Source: Microbacterium terregens
GTDB lineage: Bacteria; Pseudomonadota; Alphaproteobacteria; Sphingomonadales; Sphingomonadaceae
Assembly: GCF_027922045.1 (NCBI RefSeq)
Contig: NZ_BSEX01000015.1
Span: forward strand, 223,582 to 287,581
DNA: 64,000 bases
Direction: 5' to 3'
In this document: one piece after another, positions 49,796-58,702 of the stretch
How the letters are laid out: every line of letters starts with the position of its first letter
Position numbering within the stretch: position 1 is the stretch's first letter
The notes under the pieces: model-generated
The model's input: only the letters and a program-made list of their open reading frames with translations
Database searches by the model: none
Told to the model about the DNA's origin: nothing
Position numbers and translations under genes: made by a program

Positions 49796-50223
49796 CAGGC
49801 GACGCGCTGGCCCGAAGCATCGACCACCTTCTCCCCGTCTTCCTTCGCGAACGCGCCGAGCTGATCGCTTGGCAGCAGATCAAGCACGGCATCGGACGGC
49901 CGACAGAGCTTCACGCCGAGCGGCGAGACAACCAGCGGCCGGTTGATGAGGATCGGATGCGCCATCATCGCATCCACCAGCGCGTCGTCGGACAGCGACG
50001 TGTCGCCCAGGCCCAAATCGGCATAGGGCGTCCCCTTCTCGCGCAGCAGCTCACGCGGCCTCATGCCGGCGCGGTCGATCAACTCGACTAGCAGCGCGCG
50101 TGCGGGTGGGGTTTTCAGATATTCGACCACATGCGGCTCGATGCCGGCATTGCGGATCATCGCCAGCGTGTTGCGCGACGTGCCGCACTCGGGGTTGTGA
50201 TAGATGACGATATCGACGGCCAC
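49795..50223 (-). CDS. arsC: ArsC arsenate reductase, glutaredoxin-dependent
   Basis: A 142-residue ArsC. The GTG at 50223 starts the fold ([18 protein letters not shown]) with the catalytic Cys at ~12; [23 protein letters not shown] carries the conserved arginines. It reduces arsenate to arsenite for ArsB. The open frame extends into arsR but the shorter start has a ribosome site (AAAGGAC). Eleven bases separate it from arsR. Confidence 0.95.
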   Translation of the reverse strand: MAVDIVIYHNPECGTSRNTLAMIRNAGIEPHVVEYLKTPPARALLVELIDRAGMRPRELLREKGTPYADLGLGDTSLSDDALVDAMMAHPILINRPLVVSPLGVKLCRPSDAVLDLLPSDQLGAFAKEDGEKVVDASGQRVA

Positions 50224-50234
50224 GGGATGTCCTT

Positions 50235-50567
50235 TCAGCAGCAGGGGGCGAGTTCGGCGACGAGCGGCGCGCACAGCTCCGCATTGCCGGCGCAGCAATC
50301 CTTGACGAGGAACAGCGTCAGCGCGCGCAGGCCGTCCAGATCGGCACGGTAGATGATCGAGCGGCTATGCCGTTCGGAGCGGACCAGACCCGCACGGGCG
50401 AGGATTCCGAGATGCGCCGACATGGTGTTCTGCGGCACGTCGAGCTGGCGGGCGATATCGCCTGCGGCCATGCCGTCCGGTTCGTGCCGCACCAGCAGGC
50501 GGAACACGTCGAGGCGGGTGCCCTGTGCGAGTGCGCCCAGCGCAGTGATAGCCGAGTCGTTTTCCAT
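50235..50567 (-). CDS. arsR: ArsR family arsenic-responsive repressor
   Basis: A 110-residue winged-helix repressor. ITALGALAQGTRLDVFRLLV and LDVPQNTMSAHLGILARAGLVRSERHSRSIIYRAD form the DNA-binding domain. A CxC site in helix 3 is absent; cysteine pairs near the C-terminus (KDCCAGNAELC and the final CC) are the probable arsenite ligands, as in other proteobacterial ArsR types. It heads the operon and its start lies in an operator palindrome. Confidence 0.95.
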   Translation of the reverse strand: MENDSAITALGALAQGTRLDVFRLLVRHEPDGMAAGDIARQLDVPQNTMSAHLGILARAGLVRSERHSRSIIYRADLDGLRALTLFLVKDCCAGNAELCAPLVAELAPCC

Positions 50568-50590
50568 ATATCCAGCATAGCGGATATATG
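50565..50590 (-). promoter_or_regulatory. ars operator palindrome over the arsR start
   Basis: CATATATCC (50565-50573) and GGATATATG (50582-50590) are perfect inverted arms separated by eight bases. The inner arm contains the arsR start codon complement (50565-50567), so the binding site covers the translation start. Its position before an ArsR gene makes it the likely ArsR site and suggests a very short leader. Confidence 0.75.
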
Positions 50591-50645
50591 GCGTTGGTCT
50601 AGTGTGCGTTGCCTCTCAACATTGCGGGAGACCTGCGCTGATGGC

Positions 50646-50996
50646 CTATAACCGCAGGCCGAGGCGTGGACCAAGGCATACCAGGCCGAGATAGAGCAGG
50701 ATGGTAAGGAGGCACCCCGCGCCCAGCGCTAGCCAGAATGGTACGTTGCGCCCGAGCAACGCGGGGATCAGCAGGAACATCGGTAACGATGGCAGCACGA
50801 ACCAGAAAGTCGCCCCGGCGTGAGACGCCATCAGCACCCGATCTTGGGTGTCGCGCCACAGCCAGATCATTCCCAGCACAGAGACTAACGGCAACGATGC
50901 GACAAGTGCGCCGACGCCGGGACTGCGCTTGGCGATCTCCGAAACCGCCGCGATAATCGCACCGGAGATCATTGCCTTGATGACGACATAGAGCAT
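50646..50996 (-). CDS. DUF3147 membrane protein
   Basis: A 116-residue protein with four hydrophobic helices. VVIKAMISGAIIAAVSEIAK, SPGVGALVASLPLVSVLGMIWLW and the rest match the DUF3147 family, whose function is unknown. It follows the CDF transporter by 30 bp on the same strand and is often found near metal or arsenic genes. It is followed by the ars promoter region. Confidence 0.85.
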   Translation of the reverse strand: MLYVVIKAMISGAIIAAVSEIAKRSPGVGALVASLPLVSVLGMIWLWRDTQDRVLMASHAGATFWFVLPSLPMFLLIPALLGRNVPFWLALGAGCLLTILLYLGLVCLGPRLGLRL

Positions 50997-51026
50997 ACCG
51001 GTTGTGACTTTCGATCGCCGAGATGG

Positions 51027-51944
51027 CTAGCGATGAAGGTGCTGGTCATCCTCACAGGCTTGCGATGGCGCTTCGGTCTGGATCGTCGAATGTTCGATCC
51101 CGAACCTCTCGTCGAGTGTTCTGGTCACTGCAACCCTGACGCTATCGGGATCGACGCCCTCGCCGAGCGTCACATGGGCGGTGCAATTGATCTCGTCCGA
51201 AGCCATCGACCAGACGTGCAGGTCATGAACGCCGGCGACACCCGGAATGGCGGCGATCGTTGAACGGATCTCCGGCAGCTTCAACCCGCCGGGGACACCT
51301 TCCAGCAGCACGTTGATCGTTCCCTTGAGCAGAACCCAGGTGCGCGGCAGCACCCACAGGCCGATGCCGATGGCGATGACTGGATCGACCCACGTCCAGC
51401 CCGTGAACCGTATCGCGAGGGCACCAAGGATGACGCCGACCGAGCCGATCATGTCGGCCCATACTTCCAGGTAGGCGCCTTTGACGTTGAAGCTTTCGTC
51501 CTTGCCGGCGGTCAGCAGACGCATCGATACGAAGTTCACGACGAGGCCAATGACCGCGACGATCAACATGCCGGTCGACTGAATCGACTGCGGCTCGCGG
51601 AAGCGCTGGATCGCCTCGTAAAGGATATACATGGCGACGACGAACAGCAGGATCGCATTGAAGGTCGCGGCGAGGATTTCCAGTCGTTTGTAGCCGAACG
51701 TCCGCTTGTCGTCGGCAGCCTTCTTGCCGAGATGGATCGCCATCAACGCGATGACCAGACCGGCGACGTCGGTCATCATATGGGCTGCGTCGGACAGCAG
51801 CGCGAGGCTGTTGAACACGAAGGCGCCGACCACCTCTGCCACGAGATAGGTCGCCGTCAGGGCAAGCGCCCATCTGAGCATCTTGGCGTTGGCGCCGGCC
51901 GTATGGTCGTGGCTGTGCCCGGCTTCGCCGTGATCGTGTGCCAT
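51027..51944 (-). CDS. cation diffusion facilitator (CzcD/ZitB-like)
   Basis: A 305-residue CDF transporter. A histidine-rich N-terminus (HDHGEAGHSHDH) precedes six hydrophobic helices. The metal-site motifs are SDAAHMMTDV in helix 2 and EVWADMIGS in helix 5. A cytoplasmic domain (GVAGVHDLHVWSMASDEINCTAHV) ends the protein. It exports zinc, cobalt or cadmium by proton exchange. Its start overlaps the stop of the DUF305 gene. Confidence 0.95.
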   Translation of the reverse strand: MAHDHGEAGHSHDHTAGANAKMLRWALALTATYLVAEVVGAFVFNSLALLSDAAHMMTDVAGLVIALMAIHLGKKAADDKRTFGYKRLEILAATFNAILLFVVAMYILYEAIQRFREPQSIQSTGMLIVAVIGLVVNFVSMRLLTAGKDESFNVKGAYLEVWADMIGSVGVILGALAIRFTGWTWVDPVIAIGIGLWVLPRTWVLLKGTINVLLEGVPGGLKLPEIRSTIAAIPGVAGVHDLHVWSMASDEINCTAHVTLGEGVDPDSVRVAVTRTLDERFGIEHSTIQTEAPSQACEDDQHLHR

Positions 51945-52313
51945 TATCGCGTCCCCTTCTTTGTGGCTTGCCGTTCGGCGAGCCAGGCCTGCATCTTCAC
52001 GATTTCGGCCTGTTGGGTCCGGATCACCTCCTCCGCCATCGCGCGCACCTTCGGATCGGTGCCGTTGGCAAGCTCGGCGCGAGCCATATCGACCGCACCT
52101 TCATGGTGCGGGATCATGCCCCGAAGGAAGTCGGTATCAGGATCGCCGGTCGACGGCATCGCCATGCCGGCCGTGCCGTGCGCTCGATCCGTGGATGGCA
52201 TCGGTCGCACCGGACTCGTTCGATCCGAACTGGCCCGCCGGCTTGCCGCCGGAACACGCAGACAGGGCAATCGCAGCGGCCAGAAAGGACCATCGCGCCG
52301 TGGTGATCGACAT
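51944..52313 (-). pseudogene. DUF305 lipoprotein gene with frameshift
   Basis: The ATG at 52313 has a strong ribosome site (AAGGAG) and encodes a lipoprotein signal, [20 protein letters not shown]. In that frame the protein runs to a stop at 52137 with an aberrant tail. From about 52205 the next frame instead encodes a normal DUF305 C-terminus: [21 protein letters not shown] and [16 protein letters not shown], ending at 51944. One frameshift between ~52150 and ~52215 explains both. DUF305 proteins are periplasmic and metal-linked. It may be a true mutation or a sequencing error. Confidence 0.8.
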
Positions 52314-52372
52314 TTTCTTCTCCTTACGGGATGGATCGCGGCGCACATCGACACCGCTCAAGGTCAGGCCGG

Positions 52373-53056
52373 TCACATCGCGATCTCCTCGATGAGCAGC
52401 AGTGCGAGAAAGCCGACGAAGAACATCGCGCTGATGAGCGGAGAGTCCGGTTTCTCGTGCGCCTCGACCAGCAGCTCCTCGGTGACGAGGTAGAGCAGCG
52501 CCATCAGGCCGAAACTCAGGAATCCCGTGATCCACACCGGCGACAGCAGCGCCACGGGCTGCACGACGAGTGCGCCGATCGGCACCAGCAGCGCAAGCGC
52601 GCAGGTTAGGCCGATCGCCTTCATCTTGCGATACCGGCTCGTCAGATCATTGGTGAGCGTCAGGGCCAGGAACAGCACTTCGAGCGTCAGCGCGACCGCC
52701 AGCAACGTGCCCGCCTTCTCGCCGGCGATGAAGGCCAGACCCAGAACCAGGCCGTCAATAGCAAGATCGAGCCCGATCGCGGCGAGCAGCGCCACGGGGC
52801 CGTCAAACCGGCCTTCCGCCGCCTTGAGGCCCAGCATTACCGCGACGCCGATCGCACCGCCGATCAGCGTCGCAGCCGGCGATCCCCCGTGCATCACCAG
52901 CGGCAGGATTTCGGTCGCCGCCGCGGCAAATACGACGCCGGCTGCAAGGTGCTGCATGGCGGCGACCAGCCTCTCGCCGGGTGTGCGCCACCCGGCGAGA
53001 AGCGCGCCGATCATGATCGCGATCATGGGGATCAGTGCGAACTTGAGCGCCGCCAT
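52373..53056 (-). CDS. ZIP family metal transporter
   Basis: A 227-residue membrane protein with about eight hydrophobic segments. MQHLAAGVVFAAAATEILP and GLDLAIDGLVLGLAFIAGEKAG correspond to the metal-binding helices IV/V of ZIP proteins, though the first HN pair is replaced by DLAID. ZIP proteins usually import divalent metals, which is odd in an efflux cluster; here it may act as an exporter or balance zinc. It is 25 bp downstream of czcA. Confidence 0.85.
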   Translation of the reverse strand: MAALKFALIPMIAIMIGALLAGWRTPGERLVAAMQHLAAGVVFAAAATEILPLVMHGGSPAATLIGGAIGVAVMLGLKAAEGRFDGPVALLAAIGLDLAIDGLVLGLAFIAGEKAGTLLAVALTLEVLFLALTLTNDLTSRYRKMKAIGLTCALALLVPIGALVVQPVALLSPVWITGFLSFGLMALLYLVTEELLVEAHEKPDSPLISAMFFVGFLALLLIEEIAM

Positions 53057-53081
53057 CGTCAGTCCCCCCTGCCAGACGCGA

Positions 53082-55428
53082 TCATGCGGGTTGCGGCAGC
53101 GGCGCGCCGTCGTCCGCCCTATCCGCGTCGTCGACCTTGACCGCTTGCTGCCCGAACCGGGCGTAAAGCGTCGGCAGCACGAACAGCGTCAGCAGCGTCG
53201 CCGAGATCAGGCCGCCGATGACGACGGTCGCGAGCGGCTTCTGCACTTCCGCGCCGGCTCCGCTGGCGAATGCCATCGGTACGAAGCCGAGACTGGCGAC
53301 CAGCGCGGTCATGACGACCGGGCGCAATCGCTGGAGCGCGCCCGTCCGCGCCGCTTCGGCCCGGTCCATGCCCGACCGGATCAGCTCCTGCACCGAACTA
53401 ACCATGACGAGGCCGTTGAGGACCGCGATACCCGACAATGCGATGAATCCCACCGCGGCCGAGATCGAGAAGTCCATGCCGCGAACGAACAGCAGCAGCA
53501 CGCCTCCCACCAGCGCGAAGGGCACGCCGGTGAAGACGATCGCCGCATCGCGTACCGATCCCAAGGCCCCGTAGAGGAGCAGCAGGATCAGCACGAAGCA
53601 CGCCGGCACCACGAGTTTGAGCCGCTGGCTGGCGGATTCGAGATTCTCGAACTGGCCGCCCCATTCGAGATAGCTGCCCGCCGGCAGGCGCACGCCGGCG
53701 ACCGCCGCCTGCGCATCCGCGACCACGCTGCCGACGTCGCGTCCGCGGACGTTCGCCTGGACGACGACGCGGCGCTTGCCGTTCTCGCGGCTGATCTGGT
53801 TCGGCCCGTCGACGACGCCGATATCGGCGACGCTGGACAGCGGCACATAGCCACCGCCGGCGACCGGCACCTGCACCTGTTCGAGCAGCCCCAGGTCGGC
53901 GCGCTCGGCGTCCGACAGGCGGATGACCACCGGAAAGCGCCGGTCTCCCTCGAAGATCATGCCGGACTCGCGACCGCCGAGCGTGGCGGTGATGGTGTCC
54001 TGCACATCCTGCGCGGTGACGCCGACCCGTGCCATCGCGTCGCGGTTGACGCGAATGTCGAGCATGGGAAGTCCCGTCGTCTGTTCGACCTTCACGTCAG
54101 CCGCTCCTTGCGTCCGGCGAAGGATGCCGGCGATCTGTTCGGCGGTGCGGTTCATGGAGGCGAAGTCGTCGCCGAACACCTTCACCGCGATGTCGCCGCG
54201 CACGCCGGCGATCAGCTCGTTGAACCGCATCTGGATTGGCTGCGTGATCTCATAGGCGTTGCCCGGGAACTGCGCGAGCTTCGTCTCCAGCCGCTCGACC
54301 AGCGCGGCCTTCTCCAGTTTGGGGTCGGGCCATTCCGCATGCGGCTTCAGGATGACGAACATGTCGGTCGCGTTGGGCGGCATCGGGTCCGAAGCCAGCT
54401 CGGCCGTGCCCGTCTTGGAGAAGACGAACCGCACCTCGGGTTGCTTCGAGACCATGCGCTCGATCGGCACCTGCATCGCCTGGCTCTGCTGCACCGATGT
54501 CGCCGGAATGCGCAGCGCCTGGATGAGCAGGTCGCCCTCGTCGAGCTGGGGGAGGAACACCTGTCCCAGCGTCGTGAAGGCAAGCGCCGCGGCGACGAGG
54601 CTGACGACGCCGGCGCCGATGGTGATCGACGGTCGCTTCATCGCCTTCTCAAGGCCCGGTTCGTAGCGCTGCTTCAGCCACGAGATGATCCGCCCGTCCT
54701 CCTCGTTCACCCTCCGCGACAGCCAGATGGCGATCGCCGCAGGCACGAAGGTCAGCGACAGGACGAACGCGAACAGCAGCGCGATGATGACGGTGAGCGC
54801 CATCGGCACGAACGTCTTGCCCTCGACGCCGGTCAGCGTCAGCAAGGGCACATAGACGAGGATGATGATTGCCTGCCCGTACACGGACGGACGGATCATC
54901 TCGCGCGCCGCGGTCGCGACCGCCTCCAACCGCTCCTTGACGCTCAGCAGGCGACCTTCGTGATGCTGTTGCTCGGCGAGACGCCGCAACGCATTCTCGA
55001 CGATGATGACGGCACCATCGACGATCAGCCCGAAGTCCAGCGCGCCGAGCGACATGAGGTTCGCCGAAACCCCCAGCCGTAACATTCCGAACCCGGTCAG
55101 CATCATCGTGACCGGGATGACCGCCGCGGCGATCAGCGCGGCGCGGAAGTTGCCGAGCAACAGGAACAGCACGACGATGACGAGCAGTGCGCCTTCGCCG
55201 AGATTCTTCGCCACCGTCTTGATGGTGGAATTGACCAGGGCTGTGCGATCGAGGACCGGCTGCACCACTACGTCGGGTGGCAGCGAGGCGTTGATCGACT
55301 TCAACCGATCGGCGACCGCGGTCGCGACGTTGCGGCTGTTCTGTCCGATCCGCATCACCGCGGTGCCGACGACGACCTCCGTGCCGTTCTCCGACGCCGA
55401 TCCCATGCGGATCGCCTGACCCGTCTTA
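53082..55428 (-). pseudogene. czcA: CzcA/CusA-type RND metal efflux pump, 5' end lost
   Basis: About 780 residues of the heavy-metal RND inner-membrane pump remain, against the usual 1030-1070, so roughly 260-290 N-terminal residues are missing. The break is the IS end at 55429; the first few codons of the open frame come from the IS. RND features remain: GALDFGLIVDGAVIIVENALRR (in pieces), the periplasmic domains, and a second set of helices ending VIGGLISATLLTLFVLPTLYARF. Without the first helix and porter half it cannot form a pump. No CzcB or CzcC is present. Confidence 0.9.
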
Positions 55429-56183
55429 GGGTCAGGACTCATTGGTCATAGCCAGAAGATGACGGTGGCCGCGAGGGCGACGGCAGAGAAGAAGACGGTT
55501 GGGCAGCGGTCGTAGCGAGTTGCGACGCGGCGCCAATCCTTCAGACGGCCGAACATGATCTCGATGCGGCTGCGGCGCCGGTAGCGGCGCTTGTCGTATC
55601 TGACCGGCTCGTTGCGCGATCTGCGGCCCGGGATGCAGGGCTGGATGCCTTTGGCTTCCAGGGCGTCTCTGAACCAATCGGCATCATAACCACGGTCGCC
55701 AAGCAGCCACTGTGCTTTCGGCAGATCGTCGAGCAAGGCTGCCGCGCCGGTGTAGTCGCTGACCTGCCCGGCGGTCATGAAGAAGCTCAAGGGCCGCCCG
55801 TCCGCATCGCTGACGGCGTGCAGTTTGGTGTTCATGCCGCCTTTCGTGCGGCCGATCAGACGGCCGAGATCCCCTTTTTTACCCGCAGACTCGATGCCGT
55901 GCGGTGTGCCTTCAGGTAGGTCGCGTCGATCATGACGGTCTTCGGCACGGCCTCCGCTGCCGCGAGACCTTCCATCATTCGCAGGAAAATACCCCTCTCG
56001 CTCCACCGCTTCCAGCGATTGTAGAGCGTCTTGTGCGGCCCATAGTCCTTCGGTGCATCACACCAGCGTAGCCCGTTGCGATTGACGAAAATGATGCCGC
56101 TGAGCACCCGCCGATCATCGACCCGAGGCTTGCCATGGCTCTTGGGAAAGAACGGTTGCAGACGCGCCATCTGTTGTTGCCCC

Positions 56184-57026
56184 CTAAATGCCTGACGGGG
56201 CCTCGCGGGTTTGGTTGATGTACTCGCGGGGTGAGCGGTAGCCCAGCGCCTTGTGCGGGTGGACCTCGTTGTAGTGGGTCAGCCAGGCGGGCAGTTGCTC
56301 GATGACGGTGCGTGCATCGGGCGTCGGGTTCACGCGGACATAGTCGCGCTTGAGCGTGCGGACGAAGGCCTCGGCCATGCCGTTCGACTGCGGACTGCTG
56401 ACCGGAGTGGTGCGCGGGACGAGGCCGATGTCGCGCGCGAAGCGCCTGGTATCGCCGGCGACATAAGGGCTGCCGTTGTCGGTGAGCCACTCGATCGGCT
56501 CGGCGAGGCGGTTCACGGGCCCGAAGCGGTGTTCGACGGTGGCGACCATCAGGTCGCGAACGTCCTCGGCGGTGATGCCGCCGGTGGTGGCGACATGCCC
56601 CATGGCTTCCCGGTCGCAGCAGTCGAGCGCGAAGGCGACGCGGACCTTCTCGCCGTTGTCGCAGCCGATCTCCAGCGCGTCGGAGCACCAGCGCGTGTTG
56701 CGCCGGTCGACGGCGACGCGGCCATCGTGGCGCCGCTCCTCGCCCTTGCCGCTGTGGGGCTGGAGCAGCAGGCCATGAGCCTTCATGACGCGGTAGACGC
56801 GCTTTGGGTTGGGCGCTGCGCGCCCGGTCTGCTGGGCTTGGCGGCGCAGCAGGGCGTGCACGCGGCGATAGCCATAGGTCGGCAGATCGGCGACGAGCGC
56901 GCGGATGTCGGCGACCAACTCGGCGTCGGGCAGCGGCGGTCGCCCCCGCTGCCTGGGCTGCGGTCGGTTGTGTATCGCGGACAGGTGCTGGCGGCTGATG
57001 CCGATGGCGTCGGCAACCGCGGTCAC
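56184..57026 (-). CDS. IS3-family transposase OrfB (DDE integrase core)
   Basis: A 280-residue rve-type DDE domain. The catalytic residues fit: Asp in RWCSDALEIGCDNG, Asp in WLTDNGSPY and Glu in SNGMAEAFVRTLKRDY. HYNEVHPHKALGYRSPREY is the typical C-terminus. Its separate GTG start overlaps the orfA stop, but an OrfAB fusion made by -1 frameshifting on the upstream A7 run is the probable active transposase. Confidence 0.95.
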   Translation of the reverse strand: MTAVADAIGISRQHLSAIHNRPQPRQRGRPPLPDAELVADIRALVADLPTYGYRRVHALLRRQAQQTGRAAPNPKRVYRVMKAHGLLLQPHSGKGEERRHDGRVAVDRRNTRWCSDALEIGCDNGEKVRVAFALDCCDREAMGHVATTGGITAEDVRDLMVATVEHRFGPVNRLAEPIEWLTDNGSPYVAGDTRRFARDIGLVPRTTPVSSPQSNGMAEAFVRTLKRDYVRVNPTPDARTVIEQLPAWLTHYNEVHPHKALGYRSPREYINQTREAPSGI

Positions 57027-57433
57027 TGGCCGTCCCCCGGCAACGAGGTCGAGCGCAACAGCAGTTTTTTTGGGCCTGCGGCCCGGGACACGGCCTCGCG
57101 CAGGATCTCCGCTTCCATGGTCTTCTTGCCGAGCAGGCGCTGAAGTTCGCTCACCTGCGCCTGCAAAGCCCGGTACTCGGACGCGGGCACTACCTCTTCG
57201 CCGGCACCCGCCGCAGTCAACGCGCCCTGCGCCATCAACCGCCGCCAGGTGAAAAGCTGGCCGGCACCGATGCCGTGCCGACGGGCGACCAGCGACACGC
57301 TCATGCCCGGCAGGTACGTCTCCTCGACGATCCGGACCTTCTCCTCCGGGGTCCAGCGCCGCCGGCGCTGAACCCCGGAGAGGACCTCGCCGTCATTGTA
57401 ACGCCTGGTCGTATGCTCAGTCATATGCCTCAC
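57023..57433 (-). CDS. IS3-family OrfA (helix-turn-helix)
   Basis: A 136-residue OrfA with WTPEEKVRIVEETYLPGMSVSLVARRHGIGAGQLFTWRR-type helix-turn-helix motifs (split across ~26-65) and a leucine-zipper-like region (ASEYRALQAQVSELQRLLGK). Near its 3' end seven A residues (minus strand, 57065-57071) form an A-AAA-AAC slippery site; a -1 shift there enters orfB with no stop, as in the IS2-like branch. Confidence 0.93.
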   Translation of the reverse strand: MRHMTEHTTRRYNDGEVLSGVQRRRRWTPEEKVRIVEETYLPGMSVSLVARRHGIGAGQLFTWRRLMAQGALTAAGAGEEVVPASEYRALQAQVSELQRLLGKKTMEAEILREAVSRAAGPKKLLLRSTSLPGDGQ

Positions 57434-57634
57434 TCTTATCCAAGAGCGAGACCCTGTCAGGTCAATTAGGGGGCCATCTCACCATCTGCTCATCCGTCAG
57501 CCAGTACAGGTCGCTCATCCACTCTCTCCTCACGGAGCCTGAATCAGATCGCGCCTCCCACATCAATGGGTCCTGACCCTAGGGACGATCAAGCAGTAAG
57601 CGAGGCCTGCCGCCGGCCCGTGCTCTACTGCGCT

Positions 57635-57649
57635 GGCGTGTGCCACGCC
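57635..57649 (+). repeat. 15-bp palindrome related to the island palindrome
   Basis: GGCGTGTGCCACGCC has perfect six-base arms around TGC and contains GTGTGCCACG, the left half of the longer palindrome found three times further right. It may be a diverged or deleted copy. The 57582-57758 stretch around it holds no gene and no trace of the czcA 5' end. Confidence 0.4.
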
Positions 57650-57758
57650 GCTCCGCGGAACCCCGTCGCCGGGTTTCCGCCCGTGCGGGTGACGATCAGA
57701 CTAGGCCACAAAGGGCCGCCCTCGCGGGCAGGCGTTGCTCATGCGGGGAACCGCTCCA

Positions 57759-58082
57759 ATGCTTGAGCGCGGTTCTCCCGCCGCCGTCCTGATCGGCCGT
57801 TGGGGCATGGCGCTGTCCCTTGTCGTCGGCGCCGTCCTGGCCGGTCGCCTCATCCGTGCTTTCCCCTACCTGCTCCCCAACCGCCTTCCCGGCCTGGTCC
57901 TCTACGAGCTGGGGCCAGCGCTGATCCTCGGGGTGGCGATCGGGGCCGCCATCGCCATCACGCACGACTTGCGCCCCGGCATCCGGGCGCGGCTCGCGCT
58001 GTTCGCGCTCGCCGCGCTGGTCGCCGGCGCCGTCACGCTGGCCGTCGAGTTTGACGCAGCCTTGCAAGGACGTTGGCTATGA
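57759..58082 (+). CDS. small membrane protein, unknown
   Basis: A 107-residue protein with three hydrophobic segments (WGMALSLVVGAVLAGRLI, LVLYELGPALILGVAIGAAI, LALFALAALVAGAVTLAV). No family is recognised. ATG 57759 is chosen; in-frame ATG 57741 is an alternative and neither has a strong ribosome site. It is coupled to the next gene by an ATGA overlap, and the two probably work together. Confidence 0.6.
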   Translation: MLERGSPAAVLIGRWGMALSLVVGAVLAGRLIRAFPYLLPNRLPGLVLYELGPALILGVAIGAAIAITHDLRPGIRARLALFALAALVAGAVTLAVEFDAALQGRWL

Positions 58083-58681
58083 GGAAGCAGCAACGGTTCG
58101 TCGCCATCGAAGGGCCGGTCTCGTATATCATCGGTTTTCACGACACGACCGACGTAAGCGTGACCCAACACACGACCCACCGCGCAGACCCCGCCGTGCC
58201 CATTTCGCATCCCGGTGATACGATCCACCGGACCGGCCTGACCCGCGCGGAGACGCATACCTTCGTGAATACCTCCCGCGAGTTCGCGATGCTGTTCGAG
58301 GTCAACGGCCACACGCTCAAGCTGTGCGCGAGCGACTATATCGCCTTGGCCGTCGGCGACCGCGTTCGTGCCGTATGCGAGCCCATTCCGGACTGCCCCA
58401 TGCTGGTCCGCGACTGGCATAATCAGACGCGGGGCATCCGCTTGCGCGACCTTCCCACCCCGCTCGCCAGCGTCGCGACGGAGATCTGCTTCAGCCTGAT
58501 CCTGCTCGTCATCGGCTTGGGAGCGGTCTTCCTGTCGGGCGATGACGGGGACGCGCGCACCTTCACGCTGATCGGATGCGGCCTCGTCGCCTTTGCCGCG
58601 CTATGCGCCCTATCGGCCAATCGTGGCGCAGCGCGCACCGCCCGAACCCACGCCGAACTGGATCGCCTTACACGACGATGA
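58079..58681 (+). CDS. two-helix membrane protein with soluble N-terminal domain, unknown
   Basis: A 200-residue protein. Residues 1-115 look like a soluble beta-rich domain (FVAIEGPVSYIIGFHDTT, FEVNGHTLKLCASDYIALAVGD). Two hydrophobic helices follow (EICFSLILLVIGLGAVFL and TLIGCGLVAFAALCALSA) and a basic tail. ATG 58079 has an AAGGA site eight bases upstream and overlaps the previous stop. No family is recognised. The stop codon touches the first base of the 22-bp palindrome. Confidence 0.65.
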   Translation: MRKQQRFVAIEGPVSYIIGFHDTTDVSVTQHTTHRADPAVPISHPGDTIHRTGLTRAETHTFVNTSREFAMLFEVNGHTLKLCASDYIALAVGDRVRAVCEPIPDCPMLVRDWHNQTRGIRLRDLPTPLASVATEICFSLILLVIGLGAVFLSGDDGDARTFTLIGCGLVAFAALCALSANRGAARTARTHAELDRLTRR

Positions 58682-58702
58682 GGTGTGCCACGTGGCACAC
58701 CT
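58681..58702. repeat. island palindrome, copy 1 (22 bp, perfect)
   Basis: The 22 bases are AGGTGTGCCAC followed by its exact inverse GTGGCACACCT. It lies exactly between the convergent stop codons of the 58079 gene and the 58701 gene, so both stops overlap its edges. No T-run follows on either strand. Confidence 0.9.

Larger units (their letters stand above)
56172..57482. mobile_element. IS3-family element nested in the IS5 element
   Basis: The left end TGTTGTTGCCCCCTAAATG and the right end, read inward, TGGTGAGATGGCCCCCTAA, are imperfect inverted repeats sharing GCCCCCTAA. The host sequence CCATCTG is found at both junctions, so the precise ends are uncertain by a few bases and a 3-4 bp duplication is likely. 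It carries orfA and orfB on the minus strand and looks intact. Confidence 0.85.
55446..57518 (-). pseudogene. IS5-family transposase, split by IS3 insertion
   Basis: The gene begins at ATG 57518 (MSDLYWLTDEQM) after AGGAGAGAG, is cut after ~12 codons by the nested element, and resumes near 56170 as ARLQPFFPKSHGKPRVDDRRV. The first frame continues to 55856 and the second (55446-56006) carries GDRGYDADW and the RSRIEIMFGRLKDWRRVATRYD end. An A6G run (minus strand, 55874-55880) lies in the overlap, and the second frame is -1, as expected for the programmed frameshift of this group. It cannot make transposase now. Confidence 0.9.
55429..57579. mobile_element. IS5-family (IS427 group) element interrupted by an IS3-family element
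   Basis: The ends are inverted repeats: GGGTCAGGACTCATTG at the left and GGGTCAGGACCCATTG read inward from 57579. Each is flanked by TA (55427-55428 and 57580-57581), the usual small target duplication of this group. Without the nested insert it is about 0.84 kb, a normal size. It sits in czcA. Confidence 0.9.

Noticed and set aside
52527..55082. 851-residue open frame opposite the metal genes
   Set aside because: Runs antisense across ZIP and czcA, is His/Arg/Asp-rich and has no domain; a shadow frame.
58681..58702. Palindrome as an ordinary intrinsic terminator
   Set aside because: There is no T-run on either side and the perfect symmetry leaves at most a four-base loop; other roles are more likely although 3'-end hairpin function is not excluded.
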